Notes: a model not told the origin generated them from the letters alone. DNA of 7,200 bases from DATFWK01 sp035259345 (GCA_035259345.1 DATFWK010000116.1:1-7200); one strand, 5' to 3'. Positions 1 through 6,135 are shown, counted from the first letter of the stretch. Program-made: numbers and translations.

Positions 1-74
1 ATCCCGGGCAGCACGACGGCGTCGTCGAGCGGCAGGATCGGGAGGATCACGGGCGGGTTTTCGGCGAAGTTCAT
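1..74 (-). CDS. lon: Lon ATP-dependent protease, N-terminal fragment (continues off left edge)
   Basis: Only the first 24 complete codons are present. They read MNFAENPPVILPILPLDD then AVVLPG, which is the opening strand of the LON substrate-binding domain: the family pattern is a short leader, then LPxLPLxDxVVxPGM. Lon is a cytoplasmic AAA+ serine protease that degrades misfolded and some regulatory proteins; its ATPase and Ser-Lys protease domains lie outside the window. The ATG at 74-72 is preceded by a good ribosome-binding site (AGGGAG, complement of roughly 80-85). The identification rests on one short motif, but that motif is characteristic. Stand-alone LON-domain proteins (the Lon substrate-binding-domain family) share this N-terminus and cannot be excluded from this fragment. 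Two palindromes lie 30-75 bases upstream of the start and probably control this gene. Confidence 0.8.
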   Translation of the reverse strand, partial: MNFAENPPVILPILPLDDAVVLPG

Positions 75-101
75 CGGGTCTCCCTGCTGGGAACGTGTGT
101 A

Positions 102-126
102 CAGTGGTTACCGGAAGTAACCGCTG
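102..126. promoter_or_regulatory. Palindrome upstream of lon, probable operator 1
   Basis: The sequence is GGTTAC-CGGAA-GTAACC (106-122), extended outward to 10-base arms at 102-126 with one mismatched pair. The perfect 6-base arms and 5-base spacer are typical of a dimeric helix-turn-helix repressor site. Its centre is about 40 bases upstream of the lon start codon, where a promoter would lie. It does not match the HAIR (HspR), CIRCE (HrcA) or ClgR sites known for heat-shock and protease genes. The regulator is unknown. Confidence 0.6.
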
Positions 127-132
127 GGGGCA

Positions 133-148
133 GGTTACCAAAGGTAAC
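133..148. promoter_or_regulatory. Palindrome upstream of lon, probable operator 2
   Basis: GGTTAC-CAAAG-GTAAC repeats the core of the neighbouring palindrome with the same 5-base spacer; read as GTTACC-AAA-GGTAAC it has perfect 6-base arms. The two centres are 27 bases apart. Recurrence of the same half-site in both elements makes a shared binding protein more likely than chance. No confident -35/-10 pair could be placed, but the elements probably overlap or flank the lon promoter. Confidence 0.55.
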
Positions 149-204
149 TGCTCACGTCCAATCCTCGCCCCGAGTGCTCCGCTCCAGAGGTCCGTTGCAA
201 TATA

Positions 205-351
205 GCCGGGGTGCGAAACGCCGGCCGGGCAAGGACGCAGTCTGCGCCCCATATCCGGGCATATGGGCGCAGGCGAGGACACAGCCCCCGAGGCGGAGGT
301 ATGTCGAGGCGATGCAGTTCGCACCCGGCCGAGCGTTGCAGCCGCCGGGTG
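205..351 (-). repeat. Inverted repeats between ybaK-like gene and lon
   Basis: This part of the 302-base gap has no credible gene. It contains three inverted-repeat pairings. The first joins 205-217 (GCCGGGGTGCGAA) with 318-329 (TTCGCACCCGGC), 12 pairs with one bulged G. The second, 322-329 with 344-351, is a perfect 8-pair stem with a 14-base loop. The third is the hairpin at 243-271, listed separately. The segment 322-329 can pair either way, so the first two are mutually exclusive. The transcript expected here reads leftward, out of the deacylase gene. No known riboswitch class was recognised. GC-rich DNA makes such pairings easier to obtain by chance. Confidence 0.35.
243..271 (-). terminator. 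Hairpin downstream of ybaK-like gene, possible terminator
   Basis: TGCGCCCCATAT (243-254) pairs with ATATGGGCGCA (261-271) with one bulged C, around a 6-base loop. It lies about 105 bases past the deacylase stop codon and more than 165 bases before the lon start. There is no T-tract, so it is not a classical intrinsic terminator. High-GC actinobacteria often lack T-tracts, so a termination or transcript-end-protecting role is possible but unproven. Confidence 0.3.
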
Positions 352-376
352 GCGACGAGACTTCTGGGGCGGGGCA

Positions 377-865
377 CTAGGTCTCCGCCAGCTCGGCGAC
401 CTCCGCTCCGGTCGCGGCGACCAGGGCCTGGGGGGCGATCGGGAAGACGGTGTCCGGCGTGCCCGCGGCCGCCCAGACCGTGTCGTAGAGGAGCAGATCC
501 CGGTCGCAGAACACGCGCATCCGGGTGGCGTGGCCGACCGGCGGCACGCCGCCGATGGCGTACCCGGTCGCCTCGCGGACGGCGTCGGCGTCGGCGCGCT
601 CGATCCGCCCGCCGGTCAGCGCCGCCAGGCGCCCGGCGTCGAGACGGTTGGAGCCGGACACGAACGCCAGCACCGGCTCGCCGTCCGACAGGAAGACCAG
701 CGACTTGACGATCTGGCCGACCTCGGCCCCGACCGCCGCGGCCGCGCCCGCGGCGGTGCGCGCCGACTCGTCCACGCGCGCGATCTCGCACGGCAGCCCC
801 AGCTCCTCCAGGGCCGCCCGCACCCGGAGCGTCGCGGCCTTGAACGGCCGCTCGCCGCCGCTCAT
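377..865 (-). CDS. YbaK/EbsC-family aminoacyl-tRNA deacylase
   Basis: The 162-residue protein is a single YbaK/prolyl-tRNA-synthetase-associated (INS-like) domain. Family members hydrolyse mischarged tRNA in the cytoplasm, for example Cys-tRNA(Pro) in YbaK or Ala-tRNA(Pro) in ProX-type enzymes. Visible marks are QIVKSLVF with the conserved lysine K54, the YAIGGVPPVGH loop (residues 102-112; the family has GGxxPxG), and AAAGTPDTVFPI near 132-143, which closes the pocket. The length is normal for a stand-alone member. The same frame stays open far upstream, but that part is an antisense-like GC artefact of the phosphorylase gene; domain similarity begins at MSGGERPFK. The ATG overlaps the phosphorylase TGA as ATGA, so translation is probably coupled and the two genes share a transcript. 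Which mischarged tRNA it edits cannot be told from sequence alone. Confidence 0.88.
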   Translation of the reverse strand: MSGGERPFKAATLRVRAALEELGLPCEIARVDESARTAAGAAAAVGAEVGQIVKSLVFLSDGEPVLAFVSGSNRLDAGRLAALTGGRIERADADAVREATGYAIGGVPPVGHATRMRVFCDRDLLLYDTVWAAAGTPDTVFPIAPQALVAATGAEVAELAET

Positions 866-3405
866 TCCCAGGTGAGCAGCAGCGGCGTCAGCGGGTTGAC
901 GGCGTCCGGGTTGCGCGGGCGGACCCGCACCGCGCAGGCCAGCCGGCCGCTCGTGCGGCACGGGACCTCGGCCTCGAAGCGCTCCTCGTCGCCGTCGCGC
1001 CCGGCGTGGGTGGCGAGGATGAGGCCGGCGTGGTTCGGCTCGCCCGCCCCGTTCGGCGGCCCGTAGGCCACCTCCACGGCGACCTCCTCCGGGCTGAGCG
1101 CCCCCAGCGTCGCCCAGACGGTCACCGGCACGCTCGCGCCGACCCGGAGGTCCGGCGGCGCCGAGACGCTGCTGCGCAGGCGGACGGCGCCCCAGGCCTC
1201 GTGCACCCGCTCGCGCCACGCGGCGAGCTCGCGGGCGCCGGCGTAGCCCCCGCGCGCGAGCCGGGCGGCCGCCCGGTGGGCGGGCAGGTACGCGCGCTCC
1301 GCGTACTCCTGGACCATGCGGTGGGTGTTGAACTCGGCCCCCAGGCGCGCCATCGAGGCCTTCATCATCGAGACCCAGCCGCGCGGGATGCCGTTGCGGT
1401 CGCGCTGGTAGAAGAGCGGCACCACCTCCTGCTCCAGCAGGTTGAAGAGCACGTCCGCCTCGACCTGGTCCGCCTCCTCCGGGTCCGCGTACTCCTCGCC
1501 GAGGCCGATCGCCCACCCGAGCTCGGGGGCATAGCCCTCGTCCCACCAGCCGTCGAGCACCGAGACGTTGATCGTGCCGTTGACCGCCGCCTTCATCCCG
1601 CTGGTGCCGGAGGCCTCGAGCGGGCGGCGGGGGGCGTTCAGCCACACGTCGCATCCGCCCACGAGGTTGCGGGCGACGTTCATGTCGTAGTCCTCGAGGA
1701 AGATCACGCGGGTGCGGACGACGGGGTCCTGCGCGAAGCGGACGATCTCGCGGATCAGCTCCTTCCCAGGCGCGTCCGCGGGGTGCGCCTTGCCTGAGAA
1801 GACCATCTGGATCGGCCGCTCCGGATCCGAGAGCAGGCGCACGAGCCGCTCGGGCTGGCGCAGCAGCAGGGTCGCCCGCTTGTAGGTGGCGAAGCGCCGT
1901 GCGAAGCCGACGGTGAGGATGTCCGGGCGCAGCGCCTCCTCGGCGTCGATCAGCGCGCTCCGCCGCGCGCCGCGGCGCACGAGCTGGGCGAGCAGCCGCT
2001 CGCGGGCCACCACGACCAGCCGCTCGCGCCGGCGCTGCTTGGCGCGCCAGAGCTCGCCGGGCGGGATGTCCTCGATCCGCTCCCACAGCGTGTGGTCGTG
2101 GGGCTGCTCCGTGAAGCGCGGGCCGACGTAGCGCTCGACCAGGGCGGCCATCTCACGGCTGAGCCAGGTGCGGGTATGGATGCCGTTGGTCACGCTCGCG
2201 ATCGGCACCTCCTCGGCCGGCAGGCCGGGCCAGAGGCCCTTCCACATCTCCCGTGCCGTGGCGCCGTGGAGGCGGCTGACGCCGTTGGCGAACGCGGCGG
2301 TCCGAAGCGCGAGCGGCGTCATGCCGAACTTCTCCTCCGCCTCGCCCGGCGTGGACCCAACGGCGGCGAACTCCTCCCACGTGAGGCCGAGCTCGCCGGC
2401 CAAGGGCTCCAGGTAGCGCGCGACCAGCTCGAGGTCGAACACCTCGTTGCCCGCCGCAACGGGCGTGTGGGTGGTGAAGACCGTCGAGGCGACGACCTGC
2501 TCCCGGGCCTCGGCGAAGCTCAGCCCGTGAAGGCTCATCAAGAGGCGGATCCGCTCGAGGGCCAGGAACGCGGAGTGGCCCTCGTTCATGTGGAACACGC
2601 TCGGCGAGCGGCCCACGGCCTCGAGCGCCCGCAGCCCGCCGATCGCGAGCAGGAGCTCCTGGCGGATGCGCAGGGTCGCGTCGCCGCCGTAGAGCGTGCT
2701 TGTGATGCCCCTGGCCGCCGGCGGGTTGGCGACGATGTCCGTGTCGAGCAGGAAGAGCGGCACGCGGCCCACCTGGGCGCGCCAGACGGCCGCGCGGACC
2801 GGCTCGCCGGCCATCTCGACCTCGATCACCAGCGGCTCCCCGTCGCCGCCGCGCTCCTGGCGGACCGGGCGCGTGAACCAGTCGGCCCGCGGATAGGACT
2901 CCTGCTGGAGGCCATCGAGCGACAGCGCCTGGCGGAAGTACCCCTGGGCGTAGAGCAGCCCGACGCCGACGAGTGGGAGCCCAAGGTCCGAGGCCGACTT
3001 CAGATGGTCGCCGGCGAGCATGCCGAGGCCGCCGGAGTAGATCGGCAGGGCCTCGTCGAGGCCGAACTCGAGCGAGAAGTAGGCGATCTCGACGCCCTTC
3101 ACCCCCGGGTAGGCCTCCTGGTACCAGCCGCTCCCGGCGCAGTAGGCGACCAGGCGGTCGTAGATCCGCTGCGTCTCGGCGACGAAGCTCTCGTCCCGGG
3201 CGGCGCCGTCCAGCACAGCCTGGGGGAGGTCACCCAGCATCGCGACGGCGTTGTGCCCCGAGCGCTCGAAGGCGCCCCGGTCGAGCCGCACGAACAGCTC
3301 GACGGCGTCGCGGTTCCACGAGTACCAGAGGTTGTGGGCGATCTCGACGAGCGGGGTGAGCTCCTCCGGCATGTTCGGCTGGATTTCGAGCTGGTGAACC
3401 CTCAT
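862..3405 (-). CDS. glgP: Alpha-glucan (glycogen/maltodextrin) phosphorylase, GT35 family with DUF3417
   Basis: This 847-residue cytoplasmic enzyme uses phosphate to release glucose-1-phosphate from the non-reducing end of alpha-1,4-glucans, with pyridoxal phosphate as cofactor. The N-terminus (about 1-105, with EIAHNLWYSWNRDA) is the DUF3417 module of the bacterial/archaeal GlgP branch. It is followed by IAYFSLEFGLDEALPIYSGG (107-126), MNEGHSAFLALE (273-284), FTTHTPVAAGNEVF (310-323) and VTNGIHTRTW (405-414). The phosphate-site segment is FARRFATYKR (501-510), with R504 and K509 as likely ligands. The cofactor motif is EASGTSGMKAAVNG, with K605 as the probable pyridoxal-phosphate lysine. Residues from about 747 form the beta-rich C-terminal domain usual in this branch. 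All key motifs are intact and the length is normal. The ATG is at 3405, with a weak GAGG close upstream. The gene is co-oriented and overlaps the deacylase gene by 4 bases. I use glgP in the broad sense; maltodextrin could be the preferred substrate. Confidence 0.95.
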   Translation of the reverse strand: MRVHQLEIQPNMPEELTPLVEIAHNLWYSWNRDAVELFVRLDRGAFERSGHNAVAMLGDLPQAVLDGAARDESFVAETQRIYDRLVAYCAGSGWYQEAYPGVKGVEIAYFSLEFGLDEALPIYSGGLGMLAGDHLKSASDLGLPLVGVGLLYAQGYFRQALSLDGLQQESYPRADWFTRPVRQERGGDGEPLVIEVEMAGEPVRAAVWRAQVGRVPLFLLDTDIVANPPAARGITSTLYGGDATLRIRQELLLAIGGLRALEAVGRSPSVFHMNEGHSAFLALERIRLLMSLHGLSFAEAREQVVASTVFTTHTPVAAGNEVFDLELVARYLEPLAGELGLTWEEFAAVGSTPGEAEEKFGMTPLALRTAAFANGVSRLHGATAREMWKGLWPGLPAEEVPIASVTNGIHTRTWLSREMAALVERYVGPRFTEQPHDHTLWERIEDIPPGELWRAKQRRRERLVVVARERLLAQLVRRGARRSALIDAEEALRPDILTVGFARRFATYKRATLLLRQPERLVRLLSDPERPIQMVFSGKAHPADAPGKELIREIVRFAQDPVVRTRVIFLEDYDMNVARNLVGGCDVWLNAPRRPLEASGTSGMKAAVNGTINVSVLDGWWDEGYAPELGWAIGLGEEYADPEEADQVEADVLFNLLEQEVVPLFYQRDRNGIPRGWVSMMKASMARLGAEFNTHRMVQEYAERAYLPAHRAAARLARGGYAGARELAAWRERVHEAWGAVRLRSSVSAPPDLRVGASVPVTVWATLGALSPEEVAVEVAYGPPNGAGEPNHAGLILATHAGRDGDEERFEAEVPCRTSGRLACAVRVRPRNPDAVNPLTPLLLTWE

Positions 3406-3506
3406 CGCGCCTCGCTGGCCGTCGTCGCCGGGGGACCGTCGTGGGGCGAGAGGCTAGCGACCCGGCCGGAGCCGATGGCCACCCGCCGCTGTGCCAACAT
3501 GCGGGC

Positions 3507-4310
3507 ATGACGACCCACCACGGAGACGTCGGCCGCGGGTTCACGCAGGGCGCCGGGGAGTACGACGAGCTCTTGGCCCGCAACGCCGAGGGGGCGCGCA
3601 GGCTCGTCGCGGCGATCCCCGACGGCGACTACGCCGAGGTCCTTGACGTCGGCTGCGGCACAGGGTTCGCCTCGCTCGCCTTCGCGGAGCGCTTCCGGCC
3701 GCGGCACATCGTCGGCGTGGATGCCTCGGAGGGGATGCTCGAGGTCTTCCGCGCCAAGACCGCCGGCCTCGCCGGCGTCGACGTCGAGCTGCGCCAGGCC
3801 GACGTCACGGCGATGGGGGTCCCCGACGGCGCGTTTGACGCGGTGATCTCCGGGATGGCGTTCCACTGGTTCCCGGACAAGCCGGCGGCCATGCGGGCGA
3901 TGGCGGCGGCGCTCCGGCCCGGCGGCGTCCTGGCGCTGCTCATGTCGGGCCGTGGCTCGGACTTCGAGTTCCGGGAGGTGCTGCGCGGCATCCGGCCGCC
4001 GGTCCCGGCCCACTACGACGCGACCTTCGACCTCGTCCAGCGCGACGTGCCGGAGATCGAGGCCCTCCTCGCCGAGGCCGGCCTCGAGCAGGTCGACGTC
4101 TGGATGGAGCGGCGCGAGAGCACTGTGCCCCCGGAGGCATACCTGGGGCGGATGCGGGTGACGGCGGGGCACGTCAGCGACGGCATCCCGGACGCGGAGA
4201 TGGTCGAGCTCGGCGCGCGCATCGCCGAGGCGACCATGGCGGCGGCCGGCCCGGACGGCTTCCGCTACACGTTCAACAAGCTGTACGCGATCGCGCACCG
4301 CCCGGCCTGA
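3507..4310 (+). CDS. Class I SAM-dependent methyltransferase (Methyltransf_11 type)
   Basis: The 267-residue protein has a Rossmann-fold methyltransferase core. Motif I is VLDVGCGTGFASL (45-57), the SAM-binding glycine loop. The acidic end of the second strand is IVGVDASEGML (68-78). A motif II/III-like stretch reads FDAVISGMAFHWF (110-122), followed by ALRPGGVLALL (135-145). The C-terminal third (about 150-267) would shape the acceptor site. The family includes trans-aconitate, biotin-pathway, quinone and small-molecule methyltransferases, and the sequence does not show which substrate applies. The ATG at 3507 is chosen because the motif-bearing protein starts naturally at MTTHHGDVG; a GTG at 3441 would add 22 low-complexity residues. 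The ribosome-binding site is weak. The gene is divergent from the phosphorylase gene across 101 bases, and its TGA is one base from the response regulator's stop. Function is otherwise unassigned. Confidence 0.88.
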   Translation: MTTHHGDVGRGFTQGAGEYDELLARNAEGARRLVAAIPDGDYAEVLDVGCGTGFASLAFAERFRPRHIVGVDASEGMLEVFRAKTAGLAGVDVELRQADVTAMGVPDGAFDAVISGMAFHWFPDKPAAMRAMAAALRPGGVLALLMSGRGSDFEFREVLRGIRPPVPAHYDATFDLVQRDVPEIEALLAEAGLEQVDVWMERRESTVPPEAYLGRMRVTAGHVSDGIPDAEMVELGARIAEATMAAAGPDGFRYTFNKLYAIAHRPA

Positions 4311-4311
4311 C

Positions 4312-5007
4312 CTACTTCGGCTCGGGCTCCAGCTTGTACCCGACGCCGTAGCGCGTCTGGATGAAGTTGTGCGAGGGCGCGTGGCGGTCGATCTTCTCGC
4401 GCAGGCGCCGCACGAAAACGTCCACGGTTCGGTCGCGCCGCGTCGCCGGGCGGCCCCAGACCCGCTGCAGGAGCTCGTCGCGCGTGAGCACGCGTCCCCG
4501 CTCGCTCGCCAGCGTGTAGAGCAGCCGGAACTCGGTGGGCGTCAGCCCGACGCTGTTGCCGTCCACGTACGCCTGGACGTTGTCCGGGTCGATCGAGAGC
4601 TCCTCGACCGCGATCGCCTCGCCGCGCTGGGCGTCCTGGCCCCGGGCGCCGCGCCGCGCGGCGGCGCTGACCCGCGCCACCAGCTCCTTCATGCTGAACG
4701 GCTTCACGAGGTAGTCGTCGGCGCCGATCTCGAGGGCGTGCACCCGGTCGTGCTCGGTGCCCCGCGCGCTCACGACGATGATCGGGGTGCCGATGCCCTC
4801 GCCGCGGGCGGTCTCGATCAGGCGCCACCCGTCGATGCCGGGCAGCATCAGGTCGAGCACGCACACGTCCGGGCGCTCGAATCGGAGCCGCGCGAGGCCG
4901 GTCTCGCCCTTGCCGACCCACACGGACTCGAACCCGGCGGCCTGGAGGTGGCGGCTCATCCCCTGCCCGATGAGCTCGTCGTCCTCGATCAGCAACACCC
5001 GTGGCAT
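4312..5007 (-). CDS. OmpR/PhoB-family response regulator, RegX3/PhoP-like
   Basis: The 231-residue, two-domain transcription factor consists of an N-terminal receiver (about 1-118) and a C-terminal winged helix (about 135-231). Receiver residues are all present: the acidic pocket E8-D9-D10, phospho-acceptor D52 in VLDLMLPG, S80 and K102 in DYLVKPF. The DNA-binding domain shows GLTPTEFRLLYTLA (154-167), RVLTRDELLQRVWG (172-185), a recognition helix around TVDVFVRRLREKI, and the wing RYGVGYKLEP. A divergent histidine kinase gene starts 70 bases away, with phoU following it, so this is probably the regulator of a phosphate-responsive SenX3-RegX3/PhoR-PhoP type pair. That pairing is inferred from context. 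A GTG at 5016 could add MIA before the chosen ATG; I prefer ATG 5007 because MPRVLLIEDDE is the usual family beginning and a TANNNT element sits 7 bases before it. Confidence 0.92.
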   Translation of the reverse strand: MPRVLLIEDDELIGQGMSRHLQAAGFESVWVGKGETGLARLRFERPDVCVLDLMLPGIDGWRLIETARGEGIGTPIIVVSARGTEHDRVHALEIGADDYLVKPFSMKELVARVSAAARRGARGQDAQRGEAIAVEELSIDPDNVQAYVDGNSVGLTPTEFRLLYTLASERGRVLTRDELLQRVWGRPATRRDRTVDVFVRRLREKIDRHAPSHNFIQTRYGVGYKLEPEPK

Positions 5008-5014
5008 CGCGATC

Positions 5015-5020
5015 ACGATA
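5015..5020 (-). promoter_or_regulatory. Candidate -10 element for a leaderless response-regulator transcript
   Basis: On the minus strand TATCGT (TANNNT) ends 7 bases before the ATG at 5007. This is the spacing seen for leaderless genes in actinobacteria, where transcription begins at or next to the start codon. The lack of any Shine-Dalgarno sequence before 5007 or 5016 agrees with this. No convincing -35 hexamer is visible. Confidence 0.35.
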
Positions 5021-5063
5021 ATGGGAATGACTCGCCGGCAGTGAGTGCATGGTGGTTACGATC

Positions 5064-5071
5064 GGGTGAAC
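5064..5071 (-). promoter_or_regulatory. GTTCACCC, possible PHO-box half-site between regulator and kinase genes
   Basis: The minus strand reads GTTCACCC, matching the core of the 11-base direct-repeat unit bound by PhoP in Streptomyces, followed 12 bases later by a degenerate GTAACCA. It lies in the shared regulatory region of the divergent regulator and kinase genes. The plus-strand complement, GGGTGAAC, also sits at ribosome-binding distance from the kinase GTG start. Only one unit is a good match, so autoregulation by the PhoB-class regulator is tentative. Confidence 0.25.
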
Positions 5072-5076
5072 ACGTG

Positions 5077-6036
5077 GTGACGGACAACGCAGACGAGTCG
5101 CGCGCGCGCGCCGGCCTCCAGTCGCTGGCCGAGCGCGGGCGGGCCCTGGTCGAGGAGAGCCGCGAGGCGGTCGTCGTCATCGACGAGCACGGGCGCATCC
5201 TTGCCGCGAGCCGCCGCGCCCGGGAGTCCTTCGAGGGCATCGCCGAGGGCGAGCCGCTGCCTGCGACGGTGATCGCCGGCGAGCGGGGCGGCCTGGCGCT
5301 CAACGTCCCCTACGAGGTGGACGGCCGCCAGGAGCGCATCCTGTACCTCAGCCGCCCCGGCGACCTGCGCGCATACGAGGAGCTTCGGGCCGGCTTCACC
5401 GCCGCCGTCTCCCACGAGCTGCGGACGCCGCTCGCCCGGCTGCTCGCGCTGCTCGAGTCGCTTCAGCTGCCCGGGGTCGATGCGGACGAGGTGATCGAGC
5501 GGGCCAGGGTCGAGATCAACCAGATGGGCGAGCTGATCGACGACGTGATGTTCCTGAGCGAGCTCGAGACCGGCCACGAGGTGGTCGGCCTGGGCGCGAC
5601 GGAGCTGATGCCCGTCATCCGGGAGGTCGCCGAGGACCTTGCCGAGCGGGCCGAGCGGGCGGGCGTCGAGATCCTGGTGGAGGGGGACGAGACGGCCGCC
5701 ATCGACGTCCGCCAGCGCATGCTGCGCGTTGTGGTCAGGAACCTGGTCGAGAACGCGATCCGGTACTCGGGCCCCGACACGGAGCTCATGCTCACGGTGC
5801 GGCGAGATCCCGGCGTCATAACGCTCCAGGCGGCCGACAACGGGGCGGGCGTGCCGGACGACGCGCTTCCGCGGCTCTTCGAGCGCTTCTACCGCGCCGA
5901 CCAGGCCCGGGCGTCGCGCGGCACCGGCCTGGGCCTCGCGATCGTCAAGCACATCACGGTGGCCGCCGGCGGGTGGGTGGAGGCCGAGGGCGGCCGGGGT
6001 CGGGGCCTGGCGATCCGCTGCCGGTTCCCGGCGTAG
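5077..6036 (+). CDS. Sensor histidine kinase, PAS-HisKA-HATPase_c, soluble SenX3/PhoR-like
   Basis: The 319-residue protein has a PAS-like sensor (about 18-95, with EAVVVIDEHGRILAASRRA), then the dimerisation and phospho-acceptor domain with FTAAVSHELRTPLARLL, in which H113 is the phosphorylated histidine. The ATPase domain contains the N-box RNLVENAIRYS (221-231), the G1 motif ADNGAGVP (253-260), the F-box LFERFYRADQ (267-276) and the G2 motif RGTGLGLAIVKH (281-292). It is catalytically complete. No hydrophobic membrane segment precedes the PAS region, even if translation starts at GTG 5041; typical SenX3 and PhoR proteins are membrane-anchored. The chosen GTG at 5077 has GGTGA about 6-10 bases upstream; GTG 5074 and 5041 are alternatives. 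It is divergent from the response regulator and followed by phoU, which supports a phosphate-sensing role and partnership with that regulator, though both are inferred. Confidence 0.9.
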   Translation: MTDNADESRARAGLQSLAERGRALVEESREAVVVIDEHGRILAASRRARESFEGIAEGEPLPATVIAGERGGLALNVPYEVDGRQERILYLSRPGDLRAYEELRAGFTAAVSHELRTPLARLLALLESLQLPGVDADEVIERARVEINQMGELIDDVMFLSELETGHEVVGLGATELMPVIREVAEDLAERAERAGVEILVEGDETAAIDVRQRMLRVVVRNLVENAIRYSGPDTELMLTVRRDPGVITLQAADNGAGVPDDALPRLFERFYRADQARASRGTGLGLAIVKHITVAAGGWVEAEGGRGRGLAIRCRFPA

Positions 6037-6057
6037 TGGAGCGCTTGCGCCTTGCCG

Positions 6058-6087
6058 CACCGAGCGGCCTCCCGCGGCCGCTTGGTG
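6058..6087 (+). terminator. 12-pair hairpin between kinase gene and phoU
   Basis: CACCGAGCGGCC (6058-6069) pairs with GGCCGCTTGGTG (6076-6087), twelve pairs including one G-U, around the 6-base loop TCCCGC. The stem begins 21 bases past the kinase stop codon. No T-tract follows, so it may be an actinobacterial-style terminator, a partial attenuator or a processing signal that sets different levels of kinase and PhoU. Its right arm includes GGTGAAC, which looks like a PHO-box unit but is explained by the stem. Confidence 0.45.
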
Positions 6088-6129
6088 AACGGACGGTTCC
6101 AATGGGAGCCTCGGACAGCTTCAGTCGGC

Positions 6130-6135
6130 TAAATT
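6130..6135 (+). promoter_or_regulatory. Candidate -10 element for phoU
   Basis: TAAATT lies in a short AT-rich island in otherwise GC-rich DNA, after the hairpin that closes the kinase transcript and about 50 bases before the probable phoU start. It fits TANNNT and would give a leader of roughly 40 bases. No -35 match at normal spacing was found, so this is a weak call. Confidence 0.25.

Noticed and set aside
150..376. Possible tRNA, small RNA or known riboswitch in the gap before lon
   Set aside because: No T-loop or anticodon arrangement and no conserved riboswitch core was found. Only the inverted repeats are supportable.
135..791. Open frames on both strands covering the lon-ybaK gap and the deacylase gene
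   Set aside because: The translations are strings of Arg, Gly and Ala without domain character, and most of their length runs through the deacylase gene.
866..2086. Upstream continuation of the deacylase reading frame, giving an apparent protein of about 569 residues
   Set aside because: The added part is arginine- and alanine-rich and of low complexity, and it lies wholly inside the phosphorylase gene in another frame. Family similarity begins at the ATG at 865.
2092..3510. Long open frame on the plus strand, about 472 codons, opposite the phosphorylase gene
   Set aside because: It is the antisense shadow of a well-supported gene in GC-rich DNA. It has no recognisable domain and biased Arg/Gly/Ala composition.
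3402..4298. Open frame on the minus strand opposite the methyltransferase gene
   Set aside because: It has no recognisable domain, a composition typical of antisense frames in high-GC genomes, and complete overlap with an intact methyltransferase.
4369..5040. Upstream extension of the histidine kinase frame that could have added a sensor domain
   Set aside because: It lies antisense to the response regulator gene and is low-complexity. The usable GTG starts at 5041, 5074 and 5077 give a normal kinase.
5056..6102. Open frame on the minus strand opposite the histidine kinase gene
   Set aside because: It is an antisense shadow: the plus strand carries every histidine kinase motif intact, while this frame shows no family signature.
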